A DNA stretch of 10,899 bases from assembly GCA_023266435.1 (NCBI GenBank), contig JAHFQF010000065.1:1-10899 (forward strand), in the 5' to 3' direction. The position numbers and the translations under genes were made by a program. This document shows positions 6,702 through 10,899 of this stretch, in pieces. Each line of letters opens with the position of its first letter. The stretch's first letter is position 1. Below the pieces are notes generated by a model. That model did no database searches. It was given only the letters and a program-made list of their open reading frames with translations, and was not told where the DNA came from. This DNA comes from Legionellales bacterium (GTDB taxonomy: Bacteria > Pseudomonadota > Gammaproteobacteria > Berkiellales > Berkiellaceae).

Positions 6702-7085
6702 ATGGACAAAAGACGAGGATCGGCAACACAATCATTCGTTAATTTAGTGGCTATGGTATGGGTCATTTTATTGGTGGTCAAGTTGTTTCCTATTTATTAT
6801 GACCACTATGCTATTCAAAGTTCACTACAGCATGTTGCTGCAGAGGTTAATAAAGACAAGTTGGCATTGGCTGCTGTGAAAGAATCTGCGCGTAAACGCT
6901 TTGAGGTCAACAATGTGTCCCCGACGTTGGCAGATCAGTTAAAGTTTGTCAAAAATGAGGGCGAGCCTTATTTGGTATTAGATTATGAAATTCGTGAGCA
7001 TTTATTTTTGAATATTTCTTTATTACTCACTTTTCATTTAGATTATGAGATTAGTTACGATGGTGAAGTCAAAGCAACGCCTTAA
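6702..7085 (+). CDS. DUF4845 family single-pass membrane protein
   Basis: 127-aa protein of unknown function found between lepB and rnc in many non-enteric gammaproteobacteria. It has a short basic N-terminus (MDKRRGSATQ), one membrane helix at about residues 12-30 (FVNLVAMVWVILLVVKLFP), then YYDHYAIQSSLQHVAAE and a periplasm-facing domain of about 90 residues ending in beta strands (LVLDYEIREHLFLNISLLLT). The frame is open further upstream to a GTG at 6618 inside lepB. The ATG at 6702 is preferred because TAAGGAG lies 10 nt upstream and an AAAGGA directly before it, and because the membrane helix then sits at the N-terminus. The gene lies 20 bp after lepB and overlaps rnc by about 26 bp. The family call rests on topology, size and position; no biochemical function is known. 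Confidence 0.8.
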   Translation: MDKRRGSATQSFVNLVAMVWVILLVVKLFPIYYDHYAIQSSLQHVAAEVNKDKLALAAVKESARKRFEVNNVSPTLADQLKFVKNEGEPYLVLDYEIREHLFLNISLLLTFHLDYEISYDGEVKATP

Positions 7086-7752
7086 TGTTGAGCTAGAAAA
7101 GGTGATAGGTTATCAGTTTAAAAATGGTAATCAGCTCACGATTGCATTGACTCATCGTAGTTTTGGGCAGCCACACAATGAGCGTTTGGAATTTTTGGGC
7201 GATGGCCTGCTCAATTGTGTGGTTGCTGTGCGTTTATTTGAGCAGTTTCCCAAAGCGAATGAAGGCGAGTTGACTCGATTACGTGCAAATTTAGTCTGTA
7301 AACAGACGCTGGCTAAGGTCGCTCAAGCACTGAATCTATCCGAGTATTTGCAGTTAGGGCAGGGTGAGCTGAAAAGTGCAGGCTTTAGGCGCGAGTCTAT
7401 TTTGGCGGACACGTTGGAGGCGATCATCGGCGCGGTGTATCTGGACAGTGATTGGGAGCAAGCCAAAGCGCTCATTTTACATTTACTCCGGGATGAATTG
7501 TGCGCCGTGGATATGAAAAGCGTACACAAAGATCCAAAAACACGCTTACAAGAGTGGTTACAGGCGAGGCAGATGGCCTTGCCAACTTATGAAGTCATAC
7601 AGTTATCAGGTCCTCCTCATGATCAGCATTTTACGGTGAGTTGTCGATTAGAGCAGTTTGGCGAACAAATAGGAACGGGAGATGCGAAACGCATCGCAGA
7701 GCAAAGAGCAGCAGAAAAAATGCTAGAGGTGGTAGCAAAGCATCATGAGTGA
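7060..7752 (+). CDS. rnc: Ribonuclease III
   Basis: Double-strand-specific endoribonuclease that processes rRNA precursors and regulates several mRNAs. It is 230 aa from the ATG at 7060 (E. coli 226). The N-terminal nuclease domain has LTHRSFGQPHNERLEFLGD (residues 30-48) with metal-binding Glu41, Glu44 and Asp48, then GELKSAGFRRESILADTLEA and IIGAVYLDSD with Asp117 and catalytic Glu120. The double-stranded RNA-binding domain runs from about 158 (DPKTRLQEWLQARQMALPTY) to the end (GDAKRIAEQRAAEKML). The signature is usually FLGDS, but here it is FLGDG (Gly49). Another ATG at 7045 would add 5 residues; neither start has a strong Shine-Dalgarno, and 7060 better fits the family N-terminus. It overlaps DUF4845 upstream (26 bp) and era downstream (8 bp), which suggests translational coupling. 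Confidence 0.96.
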   Translation: MVKSKQRLNVELEKVIGYQFKNGNQLTIALTHRSFGQPHNERLEFLGDGLLNCVVAVRLFEQFPKANEGELTRLRANLVCKQTLAKVAQALNLSEYLQLGQGELKSAGFRRESILADTLEAIIGAVYLDSDWEQAKALILHLLRDELCAVDMKSVHKDPKTRLQEWLQARQMALPTYEVIQLSGPPHDQHFTVSCRLEQFGEQIGTGDAKRIAEQRAAEKMLEVVAKHHE

Positions 7753-8638
7753 ATCTAAAACGTATTCAGGGTTTGTCGCCATTGTAGGGCGTCCTAATGT
7801 TGGAAAATCTACTTTATTAAATCAATTATTGCATCAAAAAGTAGCCATTACGGCCAATAAACCCCAAACCACGCGTCATCAGATCATTGGTATTGAAACC
7901 AAAGACAATCAACAATTGATCTTTGTAGACACGCCGGGTATGCATTTAGGGCAAAAGAAAGCCATCAATCGTTATATGAATAAAACAGCACGGGCTGCAT
8001 TGGTTGATGTGGACTGTGTGTTATTTGTGGTGGAAGCTTTAAAGTGGACCGAAGAAGATGCTTTGGTTGCACAGGCGATAGAGTCTGTGAATGCGCCTAT
8101 CTTTGTGTTGGTGAATAAAGTGGATTTGTTAAAAGATAAGACCAAATTATTACCCTACTTAAGTGAACTGCAACAGCGTTGCCCTAAAGCCGAGATTATT
8201 CCTGTTTCTGCTGAAAAAAATATCCAAGTAGATGTGCTCAAAGATAAATTATGGAAATTATTGCCAGAAGGTGTTTTTTACTTTCCGCCAGAGCAAGTCA
8301 CAGACAAAAGCATTGAGTTTCAATTGGCTGAAATCATTCGTGAAAAGTTGATTCGTTTTTTAGGGGACGAATTACCTTATGCCGTGAGTGTGCAAATTGA
8401 AAAAATGGAATTAAAAGACAAGTGTCAGCATATTCATGGCTTGATTTGGATTGAGCGTGAAACACAAAAGCCTATCATTATTGGCACAGACGGTGAAAAG
8501 CTCAAGGTCATCGGACAACAAGCACGTTTAGACATGCAGAAACTGTTGGATCAAAAAGTCTTTTTGGCCCTTTGGGTCAAGGTCAAAGAAAACTGGGCAG
8601 ACAATCTTTCTTCGCTACAATCGCTCGGTTATGAATAA
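7745..8638 (+). CDS. era: GTPase Era
   Basis: Essential membrane-associated Ras-like GTPase that binds the 3' end of 16S rRNA and helps mature the 30S subunit, linking ribosome assembly to growth. It is 297 aa (E. coli 301). Motifs: G1 GRPNVGKST (residues 15-23), switch I PQTTRHQIIG (40-49), G3 DTPGMH (62-67), G4 NKVD (124-127), G5 VSA (154-156). The C-terminal KH domain contains VQIEKMELKDKCQHIHGLIW, the IGTDGEKLKVIGQQARLDMQ segment, VFLALWVKVKENWADN and the end SLQSLGYE. The start overlaps the rnc stop by 8 bp, the standard rnc-era arrangement; both products act on rRNA. In E. coli recO follows directly, but here a 164-bp repeat-bearing spacer intervenes. Confidence 0.98.
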   Translation: MSESKTYSGFVAIVGRPNVGKSTLLNQLLHQKVAITANKPQTTRHQIIGIETKDNQQLIFVDTPGMHLGQKKAINRYMNKTARAALVDVDCVLFVVEALKWTEEDALVAQAIESVNAPIFVLVNKVDLLKDKTKLLPYLSELQQRCPKAEIIPVSAEKNIQVDVLKDKLWKLLPEGVFYFPPEQVTDKSIEFQLAEIIREKLIRFLGDELPYAVSVQIEKMELKDKCQHIHGLIWIERETQKPIIIGTDGEKLKVIGQQARLDMQKLLDQKVFLALWVKVKENWADNLSSLQSLGYE

Positions 8639-8642
8639 GCGC

Positions 8643-8802
8643 TCAAATTGAGAAGAGTATACTCAAATTCATTTGATTTTAAACAAGGCGTTAATCCACG
8701 AAAAACTGGAGTGTACATAAAATGTAGGGGCCGGTCTCTGTGCCGGCCCGCTATGCGAGCAGACGATGAGCATACCGCCTTGAGTCAAATCGAGAAGAGT
8801 CT
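8643..8802. repeat. Imperfect 18-bp direct repeat bounding the era-recO spacer
   Basis: The 18 bases at 8643-8660 (TCAAATTGAGAAGAGTAT) recur at 8785-8802 as TCAAATCGAGAAGAGTCT, 16 of 18 identical. The first copy begins 5 bp after the era stop and the second ends at the recO start codon. The second copy also supplies the purine-rich stretch used as recO ribosome-binding site. Inside the pair a perfect 7-bp inverted repeat, CAAGGCG (8684-8690) and CGCCTTG (8776-8782), encloses the GTAG palindrome. ATTTGA (8671-8676) and TCAAAT (8785-8790) extend that pairing outward. The arrangement resembles a small non-coding insert or MITE relic between duplicated target sequence, but the origin is inferred. 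Confidence 0.5.
8724..8750 (+). repeat. REP-like palindrome with GTAG head
   Basis: GTAG (8724-8727) is followed by a GC-only inverted repeat, GGGCCGG (8728-8734) and CCGGCCC (8743-8749), with an 8-nt loop. A 5' GTAG next to an imperfect or perfect palindrome is the hallmark of REP elements mobilised by RAYT (TnpA-REP) transposases. A second weaker arm pair, TATGC (8752-8756) and GCATA (8770-8774), lies right beside it. No T-run follows, so it is not an intrinsic terminator, although it could stabilise the era mRNA 3' end. No RAYT gene is in the window. A single copy cannot prove that it is dispersed. Confidence 0.5.
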
Positions 8803-9513
8803 ATGACGAATGAGAAAGACAGTTGGCATGCCGCCTACACACTGCATACGCAGGCGTATAAAGAAAATAGCCTGTTAATTACTTGTTTTACCGAGCAGAT
8901 GGGCGTGATGACTTTGCTTTTTAAAGGGGCTAAGAGAAGACGCAATCTGCCTTTTGGTGTTCGAAATTACTTTCAATTATTAGAGCTGCAGTTTCAAGGC
9001 AGACATAGCTTAAAAATCCTCACCCAGCTGGAAATGCGTCATCCTCCTGTCTGGTTAGTCGGTAAGGCGATGGTCAGTGGTTTGTATTTAAATGAGCTCT
9101 TGTATCGAGTTTTGCCCAAAGAAGAGCCTTTTCTTGAGATTTTTAAAGCCTATCATCATACTATCGCTGCCTTACAAGGGGTGGATGATAGCGGCATAGA
9201 AGCGCCCTTACGCTATTTTGAATTGACACTATTACAGGCCTTGGGGTATGGGTTGTCTTTAAATCTAGAGGCAGATCACCGCACCCCTGTTGAGTTAGGT
9301 CGTCAATATAGATACAATATTGAACAAGGTTTTGTCTTAGATAAAAATGGCCCTTATTCGGGTGACATGTTGCTGGCCTTTCAACAGTTGCAATTACAAG
9401 GAAATGCACAGTTAAAACAGGCCAAGCTCTTGATGCGACAGGTGTTACAGCATTATTTGCCACATGTGTTACTCAATAGCCGGCAGTTTTATAAGGAGCT
9501 CTACTATGATTAA
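8803..9513 (+). CDS. recO: DNA repair protein RecO
   Basis: Recombination mediator that, with RecR and RecF, displaces SSB and loads RecA on gapped single-stranded DNA and anneals complementary strands. It is 236 aa (E. coli 242). The N-terminal OB-fold includes WHAAYTLHTQAYKENSLLIT, FTEQMGVMTLLFKGAKRRR and FGVRNYFQLLELQFQGR. The helical domain includes VSGLYLNELLYRVLPKEEPF, RYFELTLLQALGYGLSLNLE and the C-terminal helices ending in SRQFYKELYYD. Gammaproteobacterial RecO lacks the zinc-binding cysteines of other RecO proteins, and none are seen here. The ATG at 8803 follows GAGAAGAG with a 4-nt gap, a modest ribosome-binding site that is part of a direct repeat. It is the first gene of a recO-pdxJ-acpS cluster separated from era by a repeat-bearing spacer. 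Confidence 0.95.
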   Translation: MTNEKDSWHAAYTLHTQAYKENSLLITCFTEQMGVMTLLFKGAKRRRNLPFGVRNYFQLLELQFQGRHSLKILTQLEMRHPPVWLVGKAMVSGLYLNELLYRVLPKEEPFLEIFKAYHHTIAALQGVDDSGIEAPLRYFELTLLQALGYGLSLNLEADHRTPVELGRQYRYNIEQGFVLDKNGPYSGDMLLAFQQLQLQGNAQLKQAKLLMRQVLQHYLPHVLLNSRQFYKELYYD

Positions 9514-10246
9514 TCCTGTTCGTTTAGGGGTCAATATCGATCACGTAGCTACTTTGCGTCAAGCGCGTGATACACGCTATCCTTGCCCGATTAAAGCAGC
9601 ACTCTTAGCAGAGCAAGCCGGTGCCGATGGCATTACGCTGCATTTACGCGAAGACCGTCGACATATCCAAGACTCCGATGTATGGCAGTTAAAGTCTTTA
9701 TTACATATCCCTATGAACTTTGAGATGGCTGTGACAGAAGAAATGCTCGCTATCGCCGAAAAACTGAAACCAGCCTATGCTTGCTTAGTGCCTGAAAAAC
9801 GCGAAGAGCAAACCACTGAAGGTGGCTTAGATGTGGTAGGTAATTTTCGCAGCATTCAATCCGCCTGCCAACGTTTACAGCAAAACGGTATCGAAGTGTC
9901 TTTGTTTATCGAGCCAGATTTTAAACAAATTGATGCTGCCAAAGAATCCGGCGCAACTTTGATTGAACTGCATACCGGGCATTATGCGAGCTTGATGCAA
10001 CATTCTAAAAGTTGGCACGAAGCGTTAGCACAACTCCAAAAAGCAGCAACGCATGCGCACGCCTTAGGATTACAAGTCAATGCAGGCCATGGTTTGCATT
10101 ATCACAACACTTTGCAAGTAGCCGCCATTCCAGAAATGGTTGAGTTAAATATCGGGCATGCCATTGTTGCACATGCGGTATTTGTAGGCTTTGAGCAAGC
10201 GGTTAAGGAAATGAAACAGTGTCTGTTGACAGCGCGCCCCTTGTAG
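9506..10246 (+). CDS. pdxJ: Pyridoxine 5'-phosphate synthase (PdxJ)
   Basis: TIM-barrel enzyme that condenses 1-deoxy-D-xylulose 5-phosphate with 3-amino-1-hydroxyacetone 1-phosphate to form pyridoxine 5'-phosphate, the last ring-forming step of DXP-dependent vitamin B6 synthesis. It is 246 aa (E. coli 243). Motifs: RLGVNIDHVATLRQARDTRY (start), GADGITLHLREDRRHI with the active-site His and Arg-Glu-Asp-Arg, NFEMAVTEEM, CLVPEKREEQTTEGGLD with the phosphate/active-site region, SLFIEPDFKQIDAAKESGA, ELHTGHYA, VNAGHGLHYHN and ELNIGHAIVAHAVFVG. The frame is open back to 9464, but the ATG at 9506 has an ideal AAGGAG 7 nt upstream and the proper N-terminus. It overlaps the recO stop by 8 bp. The cofactor made here is the one BioF uses. 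Confidence 0.97.
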   Translation: MINPVRLGVNIDHVATLRQARDTRYPCPIKAALLAEQAGADGITLHLREDRRHIQDSDVWQLKSLLHIPMNFEMAVTEEMLAIAEKLKPAYACLVPEKREEQTTEGGLDVVGNFRSIQSACQRLQQNGIEVSLFIEPDFKQIDAAKESGATLIELHTGHYASLMQHSKSWHEALAQLQKAATHAHALGLQVNAGHGLHYHNTLQVAAIPEMVELNIGHAIVAHAVFVGFEQAVKEMKQCLLTARPL

Positions 10247-10611
10247 GTGTTGGTACTGATTTGGTCAGTATTGCTCGTATTGAGGCCATGCTCACGCGTT
10301 TTGGTGCCAAGTTTTTAAACCGCATTCTCACCCCAAATGAACGTGAGCGCTTACCACAAGTACGCACTGCTGCATACGTGGCTAAGCGTTTTGCCGCCAA
10401 AGAAGCCGCCGCTAAAGCATTAGGCACAGGCATTGCTCAAGGTATTACCTTTCAAGATTTTGAAGTCAAAAACACACCACAAGGTTGTCCAACCCTCACC
10501 CTGTCTAATCAAGCACACAACATCGCAGAAAAACTGGGTGTCAAACAGTGCTTTCTCTCCCTCAGTGATGAAAAAGTACATGCTTTGGCTTTTGTGGTGT
10601 TGACCAAGTAA
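10219..10611 (+). CDS. acpS: Holo-[acyl-carrier-protein] synthase (AcpS)
   Basis: Transfers the 4'-phosphopantetheine arm from CoA to a serine of apo-ACP, activating it for fatty acid synthesis. It is 130 aa (E. coli 126). The magnesium-binding aspartate is in VGVGTDLVSIARIE (Asp14) and the glutamate in AKRFAAKEAAAKALG (Glu62). ITFQDFEVKNTPQGCPTLTL and the final ALAFVVL strand complete the fold. Translation starts at a GTG (10219) with AAGGAA 8 nt upstream; no in-frame ATG precedes the VGVGTDL motif. The first 28 bp overlap pdxJ, so expression is probably coupled to it. The pdxJ-acpS pairing is the same as in E. coli. Confidence 0.95.
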   Translation: MSVDSAPLVGVGTDLVSIARIEAMLTRFGAKFLNRILTPNERERLPQVRTAAYVAKRFAAKEAAAKALGTGIAQGITFQDFEVKNTPQGCPTLTLSNQAHNIAEKLGVKQCFLSLSDEKVHALAFVVLTK

Positions 10612-10735
10612 TCCCATTACCTTCAAGATAGGTCATGACTTTATATTTTTCTACAATTTTTTCTCAAGTGTAGACTTAGCCTGGCCGATAGCTCTTATAT
10701 ACAGATATAAGTATGTCATCAATAGGAGAAAGAAT
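10612..10735. other. Intergenic spacer between acpS and the coiled-coil gene
   Basis: This 124-bp AT-rich spacer separates the housekeeping cluster from the last gene. It holds a weak GTAAT-CCC-ATTAC hairpin at the acpS stop (10608-10620) without a following T-run, so no intrinsic terminator is called. Also present are an 8-bp palindrome GTCATGAC (10632-10639), a TACAAT (10652-10657) with no good -35, and TAGACT (10671-10676) 19 bp before TATATA (10696-10701). One of the last two may be a promoter, but neither is convincing by eye. AGGAG at 10724-10728, 7 nt before the ATG, is a strong ribosome-binding site. Confidence 0.5.
10694..10711. promoter_or_regulatory. Operator-like perfect 7-bp inverted repeat
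   Basis: CTTATAT (10694-10700) and ATATAAG (10705-10711) are perfect reverse complements around a 4-nt centre, 25 bp before the start codon of the next gene. They overlap possible -10 sequences (TATATA, TATAAG). Size and symmetry suit a dimeric repressor site over the promoter, but AT-rich palindromes also arise by chance. Confidence 0.35.
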
Positions 10736-10899
10736 ATGTCTGGTCATAGAGGCGAAGACGAGCGCTTGGAAGAGCTACGGCTGCAAATAGCAGCTGAAAG
10801 AGTACGGCAGGAACAATTAGGTGCAAGATTAGATGCTGAAGCGCTTGAAAGAGCGCGGGCTGAGCTTAGGGATCAAGAGACTAGGCTGCGACAAGCAAT
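10736..10899 (+). CDS. Unidentified coiled-coil protein, N-terminal fragment
   Basis: Only the first 54 residues are in the window; the frame remains open at the edge. I do not recognise the family. The fragment is extremely charged (11 Arg, 10 Glu, 3 Asp, no Lys) and free of signal peptide or membrane segment. It has leucines at heptad spacing (11/18 as L/I, 14/28, 37/44/51), typical of a long alpha-helix or coiled coil. The start is strongly supported by AGGAG 7 nt upstream. Its arginine codons are AGA 4, CGG 3, AGG 2, CGC 1, CGA 1 and no CGT, whereas the housekeeping genes here use CGT and CGC freely. This suggests a different origin or weak codon selection. It could be a structural or secreted protein, or an effector if the host is a Legionellales-type bacterium, but nothing visible decides this. 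Confidence 0.7.
   Translation, partial: MSGHRGEDERLEELRLQIAAERVRQEQLGARLDAEALERARAELRDQETRLRQA

Noticed and set aside
8663..8676. TCAAAT-TC-ATTTGA palindrome as an independent operator
   Set aside because: Parts of it are shared with the surrounding repeats (TCAAAT recurs in the direct repeat, ATTTGA is an outer arm), so it is better read as part of the repeat structure of the spacer.
10608..10650. Intrinsic terminator after acpS
   Set aside because: The GTAAT/ATTAC stem is short and AT-rich and the T-rich stretch is about 20 bp away, so it does not form a proper terminator.

Overview
The window is a conserved housekeeping segment of a gammaproteobacterial chromosome. Base composition is moderate to low GC, with many A/T-ending codons. 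The order nadB (divergent) - rpoE - rseA - lepA - lepB - rnc - era - recO - pdxJ - acpS is the well-known order around E. coli rpoE, but rseB and rseC are missing. A DUF4845 gene sits between lepB and rnc, as in Pseudomonas- and Legionella-type gammaproteobacteria rather than enterics. The short LepB (255 aa), the composition and the reduced rseA would suit a Legionellales-like lineage. That placement is an inference from general features, not a species call.

Left part (1-3046): the 5' 60% of bioF (biotin synthesis) runs leftward off the edge. It is divergent from a sdhE-ygfX pair (succinate dehydrogenase flavinylation factor and its membrane partner), whose reading frames overlap by 10 bp. 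ygfX then runs tail-to-tail into nadB (L-aspartate oxidase, first step of NAD synthesis), with a 29-bp overlap of coding sequence. A near-consensus sigma70 promoter for nadB lies across the start codon of the divergent rpoE.

Middle (3047-8638): rpoE (extracytoplasmic sigma factor) overlaps a 109-aa gene that resembles only the cytoplasmic sigma-binding part of RseA and has no membrane segment. After a 119-bp gap with a good promoter comes a compact rightward operon: lepA (EF4), lepB (signal peptidase I), a DUF4845 membrane protein, rnc (RNase III) and era (ribosome-assembly GTPase). lepB-DUF4845 are about 20 bp apart, and DUF4845-rnc and rnc-era overlap.

Right part (8639-10899): a 164-bp spacer carries a GTAG-headed GC-rich palindrome of REP type, a nested inverted repeat and an 18-bp imperfect direct repeat. 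It precedes the tightly overlapping recO-pdxJ-acpS cluster (recombination repair, pyridoxine phosphate synthesis, acyl-carrier-protein activation). After a 124-bp spacer with a perfect 7-bp inverted repeat, a new gene begins. It encodes a lysine-free, Arg/Glu-rich coiled-coil protein that runs off the right edge, and its arginine codons differ from those of the housekeeping genes. This is the only accessory-looking part of the window.

I saw no tRNA, rRNA, CRISPR array, transposase, prophage gene or obvious new multi-gene system. The points most worth following are the membrane-less anti-sigma factor without rseB/rseC, the REP/MITE-like spacer before recO, and the unidentified coiled-coil gene with its operator-like palindrome.
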